Counted from the stretch's first letter, positions 43,997-53,995 are shown. The stretch is DNA of 64,000 nucleotides from Piscibacillus halophilus (GCF_900110685.1 NZ_FOES01000003.1:1-64000), one strand, 5' to 3'. A program made the numbers and translations. The notes: a model not told the origin generated them from the letters alone.

Positions 43997-44030
43997 AGAA
44001 CGTGCGTTCGCACCCTGATTTTGATAAAAT
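43997..44030 (+). promoter_or_regulatory. LexA (DinR) box and extended -10 promoter of yhaONM
   Basis: AGAACGTGCGTTCG (43997-44010) differs from the Gram-positive SOS consensus CGAACnnnnGTTCG only in its first base. TGATAAAAT (44022-44030) downstream is an extended -10. The box would cover the -35 region, the usual repressing position. In B. subtilis the yhaO operon has been reported in the LexA regulon. Confidence 0.65.
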
Positions 44031-44060
44031 AAAGGTAACAGGAATTAATGGAGGAATAAC

Positions 44061-45293
44061 ATGTTAAAACCAGTTGTGCGTTTTTTACATAGTGCGGATT
44101 TACATTTGGATAGTCCATTAAAAGGGTTGAGCAATTTACCGAAGGCGATCTATGATGACTTAAGTAGAAGTACAATCAATGCTTTTCATAAAATGGTTGA
44201 TGTCGCGATTAATGAAAAGGTTGATTTTGTCTTAATCATAGGAGACCTTTTTGATCAAGAATCCTCATCCATAAAATCTTCCCTTGAATTAAAAAAAGGT
44301 TTAGAACGCCTTAACTCCAATTTTATTAAAGCGTATATTAGCTTTGGAAATCACGATTATATGATGCAACAGAAAGCTAAGCTAAACTTTCCTGAAAATA
44401 CATTTGTTTTCCCATCTAATGGTGTAATCAATACGACTTATGAAAAAGATGGACGAGTCTTAGCTGAGATTAGCGGTTTTAGTTATCAACAAAGGGCCGT
44501 TATAGAAAATATGGTTGAACAGTATCAGAAAACAACAGAAGCTCCTTATCATATTGCGACGTTACATGGAAGTTTAAAAACGAATCAGGAACATGACACA
44601 TATGCTCCTTTTTTACTGGAAGATTTAAAGAGCGTGAATGCTGACTACTGGGCTTTAGGACATATACATAAACGTGAGATTCTTCATCAACAGCCATTAG
44701 TAGTGTATTCGGGTAATATACAAGGACGTCATATGAAAGAATCGGGAGAGAAAGGTTGTTATTTAGTTGAGTTAAATGGGCAAGAACCTCATATGTCCTT
44801 TCATCAATTACACGATGTCTTATTCAGTGAAGAAGAGGTTGCAATCGAGAATGTTAAAAGTCCTGAAGACATCGTGAACAAGCTAGAGCAATTTAAAGGT
44901 ACGTTACGCAAAGAAAAACATAAAACAATTGTTCGCTTAACCGTTCACTTATCAGGATCTGATGATCTATCTATTGGTCCTGATTTCGTAGATGAAGTAT
45001 TAGAAATTGTAAATGAAACCGAGGAAGAGGAGAATACGTGGATTTGGATTAATGAAATGAGATTGATGAAGCACCAACAGTATGATCGGGAAGAGTTAAA
45101 AGAATCGAATCCGTTTATAAACGAAATCCTCAAAACAATTGACCAGACAGAAGAGCTTGATGCCTATATCGATGAATTACAGCTCCATCCGTTATTTAAA
45201 AAATACACCAATATTGAAATGAACGATTTAAAAGATGAGATCAAGCAGGAAGCAGAAGATATCATTTTACGGAATTTGATGAAAGAGGGATGA
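44061..45293 (+). CDS. yhaO: DNA repair metallophosphoesterase YhaO (SbcD/Mre11-like)
   Basis: A 410-aa nuclease subunit with all calcineurin-like motifs: SADLHLDSPLKG (DxH), IIGDLFDQ (GDxxD), SFGNHDY (GNHD), TLHGS and LGHIHKRE (GHxH). With the SbcC-like YhaN encoded 4 bp downstream it should form a Mre11-Rad50-type complex that processes DNA ends. The C-terminal 120 residues are helical and probably bind YhaN. ATG follows AATGGAGGAATAAC. A LexA-type box precedes the gene. Confidence 0.92.
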   Translation: MLKPVVRFLHSADLHLDSPLKGLSNLPKAIYDDLSRSTINAFHKMVDVAINEKVDFVLIIGDLFDQESSSIKSSLELKKGLERLNSNFIKAYISFGNHDYMMQQKAKLNFPENTFVFPSNGVINTTYEKDGRVLAEISGFSYQQRAVIENMVEQYQKTTEAPYHIATLHGSLKTNQEHDTYAPFLLEDLKSVNADYWALGHIHKREILHQQPLVVYSGNIQGRHMKESGEKGCYLVELNGQEPHMSFHQLHDVLFSEEEVAIENVKSPEDIVNKLEQFKGTLRKEKHKTIVRLTVHLSGSDDLSIGPDFVDEVLEIVNETEEEENTWIWINEMRLMKHQQYDREELKESNPFINEILKTIDQTEELDAYIDELQLHPLFKKYTNIEMNDLKDEIKQEAEDIILRNLMKEG

Positions 45294-45297
45294 TCCA

Positions 45298-48246
45298 ATG
45301 CGTATAAAAGAACTAGATATTGTGTCCTTCGGTAAATGGAATCGTAAAAAAATGCCCCTTTTTGATGAACTAAATTATTTTTATGGACCTAATGAAGCGG
45401 GGAAATCAACTATTAGAATGTTTATCATTTACATCTTATTTGGACTAAAAGCTGATGAGCGTGAACAATATATATCAAAAGTTGACGGCCAGTTAGGCGG
45501 ACGCCTCGTCGTTGAAATCGAAAAGCAATTATACGTTTTCGAACGATTTTTACATAAACAAAAGGGGCAATTATCTGTAACAAAAGATGGGGAGGAATTA
45601 GAACGAGCCGATGTTAAAAGGTTATTGAAAGGGTTAAACCGCCCTTTATTTGAAGCGGTTTTTTCATTCGAGGACCGTGATTTACAAACCATTCGTCAAT
45701 ATAAAAGAGAAGATGTTGGTAAAGTTTTATTTAACTTAGGATTAACGGGTTCTGATCTTATTACTCAACTTGAATCTCAATTAATCAAAAACACGGATGA
45801 GATTTTCAAAAAACAAGGTAAAAAACCTCCTTTAAATGAAAAGTTATTGGAATTAAAGAAACTACAACAAGATATACAAGAGGCCGAACAAAAAGAATTT
45901 AAGCACCAACAGTTATATCAAGAGTTAGATCAACTTGATCAATCTCTCCAAAAGCTGAAGACCGATGAACAACGTTTAATGAATGAAATATCATATTTCG
46001 AAAAGCTAAAACAAGTGAAGTCGCCTATAATTAAATACCAGCTATTATTGGATGAAGTTCAATCACTATCAGATGTAAAAGATTTTCCGAAAGACGGATT
46101 AGAACAATTTAATGAATTACAGAAAGAAATTAAACTTCAAAATGAACAAATCAACAACTTAAATACGACGATTCAAAATATAGAGGACGATCTTTTAAAA
46201 GTTAGCAGCAAGAGTCAACTTAACAATTGGTCAATTTCACTGACGGAAGCACAACATCTCATACAAAAAATCACCAAACAACAAGATGAAGTTGAACGGT
46301 TAAAAGAACATTTAAAAGTGTTGGAACATGAATTTAAACAGGTTCAGGGTGATTTAGGGGTTGAGATGGAAATAAAGGATTTAAAAGGAATAACCGTGAA
46401 CCATTATACTAATGAGAATTGGAAACGATTAGCTAGTCAATGGGATCAACTTAAAAACCATATTCAATCTTTAAAATTAAAAATTCAACATAAAAACGAA
46501 GATCTTGAAAGGCATCAGCATCAGAAACAAAGTATTGAACTACAAATGTTAAGCAATGCAGAAGAACACTCACTCCAAGAGCGATTTGATGATTTAAAAC
46601 TAAATGAACAAAAACAATTGCTAGAAGAACAATATCGTAATCAAATGAAATCACAACAAAATACAATCAAAAAAGTCAATGGCTTTGTTTCTGTTTCCAA
46701 ATGGATTCTCCCAATCATGATTTTGGTTGTCACTTATATGCTTATGTTTCGAGAAGGTTTAGACTTCTTAACTGTTTATGGAGGTCTCGCAGTAGGAGTC
46801 GTCTTATCAATTATTGTTTTTTATATTCTTCATCAACAACATAAAAATACGAGGCGCACAATTAAAAGGTTGAACTCAAAACCTAGTAATACAATGAATC
46901 ATGAAGAGGAATTAAATGATCTTCGTCAACAATTAAATTTTCAACAAGATTTAAAACAACAGGTACAGCAAATGGATCATTACATTAAAGGAGTTAGAAG
47001 TCATTTAGAAGAGTTAGATAAGGAGCTTAATTATGCTCAAAAGCAATTTGGGTCAGTTGAACAAAGCATTGAAGAAGAAATTAACTCATTTCCATTTATG
47101 AAACGATTTGAATTATTTCATTGGCCAAATGTCTATGATCAGTTGCGTAAAGGTAAGGAAACCGCGACATCTTATATAAAAGTAAAAAAACAAATTCATG
47201 AACTAATGAAGTATATAGAAAACCATATTAAAGAGCTAATAACGATTGTCCATCTGTATGAGCCTGAAAAATATGTAGAAGACCCAAATTTAATTTGTAA
47301 CATGGCTTTAAATTATGTTGAACAAGAAAAGTCTTGGCAGCATGAGATTAAACAGAAAAATGACTGGTTAAGTGAACAAAAAACTGAACGTCATAAGTTA
47401 GTAACTAAAAAAGAACAGAAAGACGATGAGTTAACTCAATTATTATCTTCTGTAGGGGTTTCTTCCGAAGAAGAGTTCAAACAGAAAGCCGACCGTCATC
47501 TAGAACTAATTGAAAAAAACAAGCACCTCAATGATTTATATGAAATGATTTTTGAAGTTTTTAATCAAGAAACGGAACTAGTTATTCATAAGAATTATGA
47601 TTGGTTGGATATTGAATCACGTTTGAATGATATAACTCATAGGCTTAATGACCTTCGAGAAAACATTGAGGAAACCCGAAATCAGATATCCGAAACACAA
47701 GCTGAATTGAAGCAACTTGAGGAAAATGGTGTACTATCAGATTTAGTGCATCAAAAATCGATTCTTGAAGCGGAAATATTAAAGCTCGCTAAAGAATTTG
47801 CCATTATGAAAACAGCCTATGGATTTTTGAAAGACACAAAAAATCGATATCAAAATGTTTATTTACCTGGTATTATGAATAAAACGTCTGATTATTTCAG
47901 TAAATTGTCTGACGGTAGATATATGGAGTTAAAATTTAATGAAGATGAAACTATATTAGTTAAAACCACAGAAGGACAATGGTTTAACGTGCAACAGCTC
48001 TCAGAAGGAACGGCTGATCAATTATATATTGCTTTAAGATTTGCATTAAATGATTCGCTTAAAGATTATATAGATCTTCCGTTTATTTTAGATGATGCGT
48101 TTGTGCATTTTGATCAAAAACGCAAGAAGCAAGTTTTAGAAATCGTTAAAGATATATCAGACAAACAACAAGTTCTTTATTTAACTTGTCATCCAAGAGA
48201 GCAAGAATATATGAATGAAAGACCATTACAATTACACGTGAGTTAA
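45298..48246 (+). CDS. yhaN: SbcC/Rad50-like ATPase YhaN with membrane hairpin
   Basis: The 982-aa protein has a split ABC-type ATPase head: Walker A YGPNEAGKST near residue 33, and signature QLSEGTADQLYIALRFAL with Walker B LPFILDDAFVHFD at the C-terminus. Between them run long coiled coils. In the middle (about 465-515) two hydrophobic helices (WILPIMILVVTYMLMF and YGGLAVGVVLSIIVFYIL) replace a zinc-hook, which would tether the coil apex to the membrane. Partner of YhaO. Confidence 0.92.
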   Translation: MRIKELDIVSFGKWNRKKMPLFDELNYFYGPNEAGKSTIRMFIIYILFGLKADEREQYISKVDGQLGGRLVVEIEKQLYVFERFLHKQKGQLSVTKDGEELERADVKRLLKGLNRPLFEAVFSFEDRDLQTIRQYKREDVGKVLFNLGLTGSDLITQLESQLIKNTDEIFKKQGKKPPLNEKLLELKKLQQDIQEAEQKEFKHQQLYQELDQLDQSLQKLKTDEQRLMNEISYFEKLKQVKSPIIKYQLLLDEVQSLSDVKDFPKDGLEQFNELQKEIKLQNEQINNLNTTIQNIEDDLLKVSSKSQLNNWSISLTEAQHLIQKITKQQDEVERLKEHLKVLEHEFKQVQGDLGVEMEIKDLKGITVNHYTNENWKRLASQWDQLKNHIQSLKLKIQHKNEDLERHQHQKQSIELQMLSNAEEHSLQERFDDLKLNEQKQLLEEQYRNQMKSQQNTIKKVNGFVSVSKWILPIMILVVTYMLMFREGLDFLTVYGGLAVGVVLSIIVFYILHQQHKNTRRTIKRLNSKPSNTMNHEEELNDLRQQLNFQQDLKQQVQQMDHYIKGVRSHLEELDKELNYAQKQFGSVEQSIEEEINSFPFMKRFELFHWPNVYDQLRKGKETATSYIKVKKQIHELMKYIENHIKELITIVHLYEPEKYVEDPNLICNMALNYVEQEKSWQHEIKQKNDWLSEQKTERHKLVTKKEQKDDELTQLLSSVGVSSEEEFKQKADRHLELIEKNKHLNDLYEMIFEVFNQETELVIHKNYDWLDIESRLNDITHRLNDLRENIEETRNQISETQAELKQLEENGVLSDLVHQKSILEAEILKLAKEFAIMKTAYGFLKDTKNRYQNVYLPGIMNKTSDYFSKLSDGRYMELKFNEDETILVKTTEGQWFNVQQLSEGTADQLYIALRFALNDSLKDYIDLPFILDDAFVHFDQKRKKQVLEIVKDISDKQQVLYLTCHPREQEYMNERPLQLHVS

Positions 48247-48260
48247 AGGGGAGATGAGAC

Positions 48261-49202
48261 ATGAGTCAAGGGATTGCGAATGTATCTGTTGGGGAACAAT
48301 TTGAAGGGTTTCTATTAATCAAGTCGGCGGATAAAGGTGTCGCAAGTAATGGTAAGCCTTTTTTAACGATTATTTTTAGAGATCGTTCAGGTGAAATTGA
48401 CGCTAAGTTGTGGGAAGTTACAAAAGATGACGAAGAAGTATTTAAGCCTGAAAGTGTAGTGCACGTTCATGGAGAAATTAGGCAGTTTCGAGGAAAAGCA
48501 CAACTCAATGTTCGACAAATTCGATTAGCTACTGCTGCTGATGGTATACAGCTTGAAGACTTTATGGAAAAGGCTCCTATACCAGTTGAAGAGATGCAAG
48601 AGTTTATGACTCAAATCATCTTTGAAATGCATAATCCAAATATTCAAAGAATTATTCGTTATTTTATAAAAAAATACGAAAATGAATTGTTCACTTACCC
48701 AGCTGCAACAAAGAACCATCATGAATATGCCGGAGGCCTCGCACACCATATAGTATCGATGCTGAAGTTAGGAAGACAATTAACTGAACTTTATCCTGAC
48801 TTAAATCATGATCTGTTATATGCTGGAATCATCCTTCATGACATTGGAAAAGTGAAAGAGTTATCAAGTCCTATGTCTCCATCTTATACCGTACAAGGAA
48901 AATTATTAGGCCATATTACGATTATGGTTGATGAAGTGCAACAAGCTGCAAATGAACTTGGGATTGATGGAGAAGAAGTGATGTTACTTCAACATATGAT
49001 TTTGTCCCACCACGGTAAAGCAGAGTGGGGGAGCCCAAAGCCTCCACAAATAAGAGAAGCAGAAGTACTACATTTAATTGATTTAGTAGATGCGAAAATG
49101 AATATGATGAATCGAGCACTAGAAAAAGTGAAACCGGGAGAGTTTTCTGAACGTATATATCCATTAGAGAATCGTTCTTTTTATAAGCCTGATATCGAAT
49201 AG
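48261..49202 (+). CDS. yhaM: 3'-5' exoribonuclease YhaM
   Basis: A 313-aa enzyme with an N-terminal OB-fold (about 15-90, [20 protein letters not shown]) and an HD phosphohydrolase domain ([16 protein letters not shown], then [11 protein letters not shown] and [15 protein letters not shown]). YhaM degrades RNA, and single-stranded DNA, from the 3' end with Mn2+ or Co2+. Length equals the B. subtilis protein. ATG follows AAAGGGGAGATGAGAC, 15 bp after yhaN; operon of three with yhaON. Confidence 0.95.
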   Translation: MSQGIANVSVGEQFEGFLLIKSADKGVASNGKPFLTIIFRDRSGEIDAKLWEVTKDDEEVFKPESVVHVHGEIRQFRGKAQLNVRQIRLATAADGIQLEDFMEKAPIPVEEMQEFMTQIIFEMHNPNIQRIIRYFIKKYENELFTYPAATKNHHEYAGGLAHHIVSMLKLGRQLTELYPDLNHDLLYAGIILHDIGKVKELSSPMSPSYTVQGKLLGHITIMVDEVQQAANELGIDGEEVMLLQHMILSHHGKAEWGSPKPPQIREAEVLHLIDLVDAKMNMMNRALEKVKPGEFSERIYPLENRSFYKPDIE

Positions 49203-49226
49203 ATTAATAGGGGGAGATGGGGTTAA

Positions 49227-50177
49227 ATGAGTTTACAAGAGTTTGCTGATCAAATAAAGAAAGAAGTTGGTCGCGTCATTATTGGCCAAGGTGATTCAGT
49301 CGAATTGATTGCCAATGCTTTAGTTAATAAAGGACATATTTTGCTTGAAAGTGTTCCTGGAACTGGGAAAACCATGTTAGCTAAAAGTATTGCAAAATCA
49401 ATTGAGGGAGATTTTAAACGTATTCAGTTTACACCTGATGTATTACCGTCAGATATTACAGGGATTCACTTTTTTAATCCAAAAGATCAAAAGTTCGAAC
49501 TGAGAGTTGGACCTGTTGTGACCAACGTGTTGTTAGCAGATGAAATAAACCGTGCGACCCCAAGAACTCAATCAGCGTTATTAGAAGTCATGGAAGAGAA
49601 ACAAGTAACAATCGATGGTACTACTGTACAGATCGATCAGCCGTTTATTGTTATGGCAACACAAAATCCTATCGAATCTCAGCAGGGTACCTTTGAATTA
49701 CCAGAAGCACAGATGGACCGATTTTTCATGAAGATTAATATGGGTTACCCTTCATTTGAAGAAGAGCATCAAATCATGAAAACTTATAGATTATCAGAAC
49801 CAATTGAAGAATTGTCGTCTTCTGTAACTAAAGAACAGTTGATTCAATATCAGCAAGAAGTGAAAAAAGTTTATTTAACAGAAGAAGTTGAGAAATATTT
49901 GCTATCGGTTATAAGAGCTACTCGTGATAGTGAATGGACGGATGTTGGTGTTAGTCCTAGAGGGACGTTAGCTTTAATGAAGGCTGTTCAAGCGAATGCT
50001 GCGATTTCAGGGAGAAATTATGTCATCCCAGAAGATGTTAAAAGGATGGCACCGTATGTACTCTCTCATCGTTTAGTACTAACTTTAGAAGCGTCAACCA
50101 AGAAATCACAACTAGAAGTAATGGAGGAGATTTTAAAATCGGTTGAAGTCCCGGTTGAAATTGGAGTCGAACGATGA
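49227..50177 (+). CDS. MoxR family AAA+ ATPase
   Basis: A 316-aa AAA+ chaperone-like ATPase with Walker A PGTGKTML, Walker B LLADEINRATPRTQSALLE and sensor ATQNPIE. MoxR proteins mature partner complexes and are almost always beside a DUF58 gene, as here. ATG follows GGGGGAGATGGGGTTAA, 24 bp after yhaM. The gene overlaps the DUF58 gene by 4 nt. Confidence 0.93.
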   Translation: MSLQEFADQIKKEVGRVIIGQGDSVELIANALVNKGHILLESVPGTGKTMLAKSIAKSIEGDFKRIQFTPDVLPSDITGIHFFNPKDQKFELRVGPVVTNVLLADEINRATPRTQSALLEVMEEKQVTIDGTTVQIDQPFIVMATQNPIESQQGTFELPEAQMDRFFMKINMGYPSFEEEHQIMKTYRLSEPIEELSSSVTKEQLIQYQQEVKKVYLTEEVEKYLLSVIRATRDSEWTDVGVSPRGTLALMKAVQANAAISGRNYVIPEDVKRMAPYVLSHRLVLTLEASTKKSQLEVMEEILKSVEVPVEIGVER

Positions 50178-51391
50178 TGTTTAGAAAAAATATTCGAAGC
50201 TCTAACATATTTATATGGTTGACTATACCTGGTGGGATCTTTATATTATTTAGTTTTTTTCCTGCATTTGGAACGTTCCCTATATTAGCTTTTGTAGGTG
50301 GTTTACTCATATTTTTACATTTTTTTAGTCGATTCTATGAAAAACATGTTGATGATTATTTAACGATTGATAATCCAGATCATAAAGTAAGAAGTTATCC
50401 AGGTGATGAAGAACATATAAAGTTAGCGATTGCTCAAAAAGGTATTTTACCAATCATTAATGCGAAGTTAATGGTTACATATGATTTAGTTTTAGAATCT
50501 TCGTATGAAGGAATTAATAAAAATCGAAATAAAACGGTTGAAATACCTTTTACGTTATTAAGCTTTGAGAAAAAGGAAATCTCTCTTCCAGTTTTATCAA
50601 AACAAAGAGGAATAGGTAAAATTCGTGGCATCCATATCGTCGTTCCTAATTTATTGGGGTTCGGTGATATAGAGTTAATATTTAATCACTTCTATCGTCA
50701 GGAAATCATCATCTACCCTTCATTAAGAGAAGTTGAAGGGGTTCATTTACTAGAGGCTAGAAATAATGGGGACCAACAGGCAAAACATTCTATATATGAG
50801 CAGCCATTATTACAATACGGAACCAGACAGTATGTTAATGGGGATCCGTTTAACCGGATTCATTGGAAGGCGACTGCAAAACGTGATGAATTACAAACAA
50901 AGGTCGTAGAAAAAGTAAATCAATTATCTTGGTGCTTTGTCATTAATGTTAAGACAGAATATGGAGCTCCTATGATTCAACAAATTGAACGAGTACTTGA
51001 ACATACTGCATATTTATGCCGCTTGGCGACACAGAAACAAATCCCCTATGAACTTTACATTAATGTACGAGGGTTTCAGGGAGTCCCATATCTTCACTTG
51101 CCACTAGGTAATGATCAAAAGCATCTAATGAATACGTTAGAATTATTAGCGAGAATTAATCCCTTAGATTTAACGGCTCCATATATCCAAGTATTAAAAC
51201 ACATTGATCAACAGAATAAACCACCTTATATCATTCATCTAGGAGAATTAGAGGATGAACATATATCAGTATTGAGTCGCTGGAAGCGTCAAGGAAGTTC
51301 AGTATATTACGTTGACGAAAATGATTATTCTGCAGAACTGATCCCTCTTACGAAGAAGGGAGGGGTTGAAACCCATGATTTATCAGGGTAA
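50174..51391 (+). CDS. DUF58 domain membrane protein
   Basis: A 405-aa protein with two N-terminal helices (IFIWLTIPGGIFILFSFFPA and FPILAFVGGLLIFLHFF), an immunoglobulin-like region (about 80-200) and the DUF58 core: YVNGDPFNRIHWKATAKRDEL with the conserved RxIHWKxxAR-type motif. DUF58 proteins partner MoxR ATPases, and adopt a degenerate von Willebrand-A-like fold. It overlaps both neighbours, supporting one translational unit. Confidence 0.88.
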   Translation: MMFRKNIRSSNIFIWLTIPGGIFILFSFFPAFGTFPILAFVGGLLIFLHFFSRFYEKHVDDYLTIDNPDHKVRSYPGDEEHIKLAIAQKGILPIINAKLMVTYDLVLESSYEGINKNRNKTVEIPFTLLSFEKKEISLPVLSKQRGIGKIRGIHIVVPNLLGFGDIELIFNHFYRQEIIIYPSLREVEGVHLLEARNNGDQQAKHSIYEQPLLQYGTRQYVNGDPFNRIHWKATAKRDELQTKVVEKVNQLSWCFVINVKTEYGAPMIQQIERVLEHTAYLCRLATQKQIPYELYINVRGFQGVPYLHLPLGNDQKHLMNTLELLARINPLDLTAPYIQVLKHIDQQNKPPYIIHLGELEDEHISVLSRWKRQGSSVYYVDENDYSAELIPLTKKGGVETHDLSG

Positions 51392-52604
51392 AGCCATCAA
51401 GATTTGGCAAAGAGTATTGGTAGAAACCATGACACTTTGGGTTATCATGTATTCACATAGCGTCCATAATCAGTATGAACCCAATACAATCGGATTCTTT
51501 TTATGGTTAATTTTTACTTTAGGTGGTTATTTCCTTCTTAACCGTTTATTAGGACAACAGTTAAAATTGATCCATTTCTTAGTCTTGGCAGTTCCGTTAT
51601 TTCTAATTGCAATCATGCTTGGTTTTACGCTATTACAGGCAGCTGCATTAAGTGGTTTTATTATATGGCGAATCATTCGGCATGAGTATGATTCTTATTT
51701 GGAAACAGAAAGCCTGTTTATTGGGATTTCCGTCATAGTTGTATTTTTTACTTATTTTACAGGACATTATAATGGGCTAGAGAATTCAAATAGTATAGTG
51801 ATTTTGCTGGTTATTCAACTTATTATCCTGATCATAGGTCGTTTATTACATAACTTAAACGCCGTTAAAGAATTACAGAATACGAGTAAAAAGATATGGA
51901 CTGTAATAGGAGTATCGGCTATAACTTTAGGAGCAGCAGGTTTGGTGTTTGTGACCTTTCCTTTGATCCGGTCCGTTTATTACTTCGTAGTAAATAGTAT
52001 TATTTCTGGATTTGTATTTCTACTAAGTCCTATATTGAATTATCTCGAAAATATCGAACCACCAGAGGGAGAAGGAGAAGTACAAGAATCGGATACCGAT
52101 GGTGAAGGTCGTATGGAAGATCAATTTAGAGACCTTGAGAGTGAACCACTCATTACAAGTGAGCATATACTCATAGCGTTTATTATATTAGTGGCCATCA
52201 TTGTCTTAATCATTCTGTTTAGAAATAAGAATAAGTTACTAAAGAATATATCATTTGTAAAAAGTCAAAACGATTTAGTCACAGAATCAGGGCGGACCAA
52301 TGAGAGGAAAACTTGGAGGATTCATTCTTCCTCTAAGGCTCCTCATAATGATATTCGAAAAGCATTTTATAAATTAGAAAAATGGTCAAAGAAAAATGGA
52401 GTAGGTCGTTTTTTTGATGAGTCAATAGACGAATGGCTGTCTAGATACAATTTAAGTGAAATGATTGATGATGAGGCGGTCAAAATTTATCGTGATGTTA
52501 GGTACGGTCAATTTGAAATAGAGTCAGATCAAAAAAAGCGATATTATAAACAGCTTGATTCGATTAAGCAAACTTTAAAACAACATTATGTAAAAGAAAA
52601 ATAA
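51375..52604 (+). CDS. Membrane protein with C-terminal DUF4129-like domain, lacking transglutaminase
   Basis: The third gene of MoxR/DUF58 cassettes usually encodes a TgpA/YebA-type transglutaminase-like protein of 700 aa or more. This one is 409 aa: about six N-terminal helices (1-220), one more helix after an acidic linker (about 265-285), and a C-terminal DUF4129-like helical domain (DIRKAFYKLEKWSKKNGV to the end). No transglutaminase Cys-His-Asp region is present between them. ATG 51375 is chosen because GGGAGGGG lies 8 nt ahead. Confidence 0.8.
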   Translation: MIYQGKAIKIWQRVLVETMTLWVIMYSHSVHNQYEPNTIGFFLWLIFTLGGYFLLNRLLGQQLKLIHFLVLAVPLFLIAIMLGFTLLQAAALSGFIIWRIIRHEYDSYLETESLFIGISVIVVFFTYFTGHYNGLENSNSIVILLVIQLIILIIGRLLHNLNAVKELQNTSKKIWTVIGVSAITLGAAGLVFVTFPLIRSVYYFVVNSIISGFVFLLSPILNYLENIEPPEGEGEVQESDTDGEGRMEDQFRDLESEPLITSEHILIAFIILVAIIVLIILFRNKNKLLKNISFVKSQNDLVTESGRTNERKTWRIHSSSKAPHNDIRKAFYKLEKWSKKNGVGRFFDESIDEWLSRYNLSEMIDDEAVKIYRDVRYGQFEIESDQKKRYYKQLDSIKQTLKQHYVKEK

Positions 52605-52605
52605 A

Positions 52606-52640
52606 CAGCCTGGAGTTTTATTTACTCCAGGCTGATTTTT
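52606..52640. terminator. Bidirectional terminator between the DUF58 cassette and prsA
   Basis: Perfect 11-bp arms (52606-52616 with 52624-52634), 7-nt loop, T run on the plus strand (ATTTTT) and TTTATTT-like sequence on the minus strand. Confidence 0.88.
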
Positions 52641-52642
52641 GG

Positions 52643-53509
52643 TTAAAACAGATCTTCGTAGTTTTCAAGTTTGATATCAACATTGGCTTCGTCTATTATA
52701 TTTTGTACATTTTCGTTTAATGCTTGGTTATCAACTTGTGACATGGTTATCTCTTCTTTAATTTGATCTTTCATATCTTCAAAAGGTTCTAATTCTTCTT
52801 CTGATTCACGTTTATCATTCAGTAAGATAATATGGTATCCATATTGAGTTTCAACAGGCTCACTCACTTCCCCAACTTCAAGTGCATATGCAGCATCTTC
52901 AAACGGTTTAACCATTTGCCCTGTTGAGAAAAATCCTAAGTCTCCTCCGTCTTGTGCAGACCCGTCTGTAGAGTATTCACTCGCTAGTTCAGCAAAATCT
53001 TCACCATCGTTATATTTATCTAATACTTCTTGTGCTGTTTCTTCATCCTCAACTAAAATATGACTCGCATTTAGTTCAGTTTTCATTCGATCATATCGCT
53101 CTTGAACATCTTCCTCAGTTACTTCAATGTCTTGAGCCGCTAATTGATATTGCATTTTACTTAATAATAGTTCGTAACGGAATTCTTGTTCACTTTTAAA
53201 ACCTTGTTGTTGTAAAGCCATGGCGAACTGTTGTTCATCCATGCCCTCTTTAATTTCAGCAATTTCATCGTCGATCTCATCTAACGTAACTTTATTTTCA
53301 TCTTGAAGTTGATCATTAACTACTTTACGTGTCACCATATTTTTTAATACATCTTCACCATACATTTCCGCTAACTCATTATAAAACTCTTCCTTTGTAA
53401 TGTTTCCTGCAGCTGTCTCAGCAATGACTTCTGAATCGTCTTCATCATTGCTACATGCTGCTAACACCATTAATATAACAGCTAGTCCGACTAATAATAC
53501 TTTTTTCAT
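52643..53509 (-). CDS. prsA: Foldase PrsA, peptidyl-prolyl isomerase lipoprotein
   Basis: A 288-aa lipoprotein (signal [19 protein letters not shown]) that folds exported proteins at the outer membrane face. The parvulin domain runs from [13 protein letters not shown] to [14 protein letters not shown] with [14 protein letters not shown] inside; flanking helical chaperone lobes are present. ATG 53509 follows AGGGGTGAATACGCAG. The mature protein is acidic. Its position after the yhaM region matches B. subtilis. Confidence 0.95.
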   Translation of the reverse strand: MKKVLLVGLAVILMVLAACSNDEDDSEVIAETAAGNITKEEFYNELAEMYGEDVLKNMVTRKVVNDQLQDENKVTLDEIDDEIAEIKEGMDEQQFAMALQQQGFKSEQEFRYELLLSKMQYQLAAQDIEVTEEDVQERYDRMKTELNASHILVEDEETAQEVLDKYNDGEDFAELASEYSTDGSAQDGGDLGFFSTGQMVKPFEDAAYALEVGEVSEPVETQYGYHIILLNDKRESEEELEPFEDMKDQIKEEITMSQVDNQALNENVQNIIDEANVDIKLENYEDLF

Positions 53510-53621
53510 CTGCGTATTCACCCCTAGATATGTAATATTCTTAAAATTAAATATACCATACTTCTTTCATTAAGTAACCATACATTTTACTTATATGCCT
53601 AGTCGGATTCAGGTCATATGT

Positions 53622-53630
53622 CATAGGATA
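53622..53630 (+). promoter_or_regulatory. Sigma-K-type -10 element before yjcZ-like gene
   Basis: CATAGGATA fits the sigma-K -10 consensus CATAnnnTA. A clear -35 AC is not seen at the expected distance. It lies 30 bp before a coat/mother-cell-type small protein gene. Confidence 0.45.
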
Positions 53631-53660
53631 CTGTAGTTAAGTGACTAGGAGGTGAGATGT

Positions 53661-53747
53661 ATGGGACACAAAGGTTATGGCGATGGTTTCGCGTTAATCG
53701 TAGTATTGTTCATATTATTAATCATTGTTGGTGCTACTTGGTACTAA
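53661..53747 (+). CDS. YjcZ-family small sporulation protein (28 aa)
   Basis: The peptide MGHKGYGDGFALIVVLFILL continues IIVGATWY, a Gly/Tyr-rich head and one hydrophobic helix. This is the YjcZ/SscA family of tiny spore proteins, often missed in annotation. ATG follows AGGAGGTGAGATGT. A strong terminator lies just after the stop. Confidence 0.88.
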   Translation: MGHKGYGDGFALIVVLFILLIIVGATWY

Positions 53748-53751
53748 TAAC

Positions 53752-53789
53752 AAAAAAAGGTTGTTCCTACCTTGGAACAACCTTTTTTT
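53752..53789. terminator. Bidirectional terminator after the YjcZ-type gene
   Basis: A stem of about 14 bp (AAAGGTTGTTCC/GGAACAACCTTT) with a 6-nt loop, T run on both strands; it also closes the minus-strand DUF3267 operon. Confidence 0.9.
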
Positions 53790-53796
53790 ACATATA

Positions 53797-53976
53797 CTAT
53801 AAATAATTCACTTCATAATAAGATGAAATAAGCAAAATAAGCATTGAAACATTTATTGTTCTAAATACTTTGCTGCTTTTTTCTGAAGATAGTTCGGATT
53901 TTTCACAAAAACGTAGTGCTAGTGAATTAAATGCATATAAGACAAACAATGCAAAGGGTACGTAAACAAATAGCAA
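53797..53976 (-). CDS. Small two-helix membrane protein (59 aa)
   Basis: A TTG-started ORF behind TAGGAGGCGATACT, beginning 19 bp after the DUF3267 stop. It encodes two hydrophobic helices (MLFVYVPFALFVLYAF and VSMLILLISSYY) joined by a charged loop (RFCEKSELSSEKSSK). The family is not recognised. Position and ribosome site suggest co-expression with the DUF3267 protein. Confidence 0.62.
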   Translation of the reverse strand: MLFVYVPFALFVLYAFNSLALRFCEKSELSSEKSSKVFRTINVSMLILLISSYYEVNYL

Positions 53977-53995
53977 AGTATCGCCTCCTAATATA

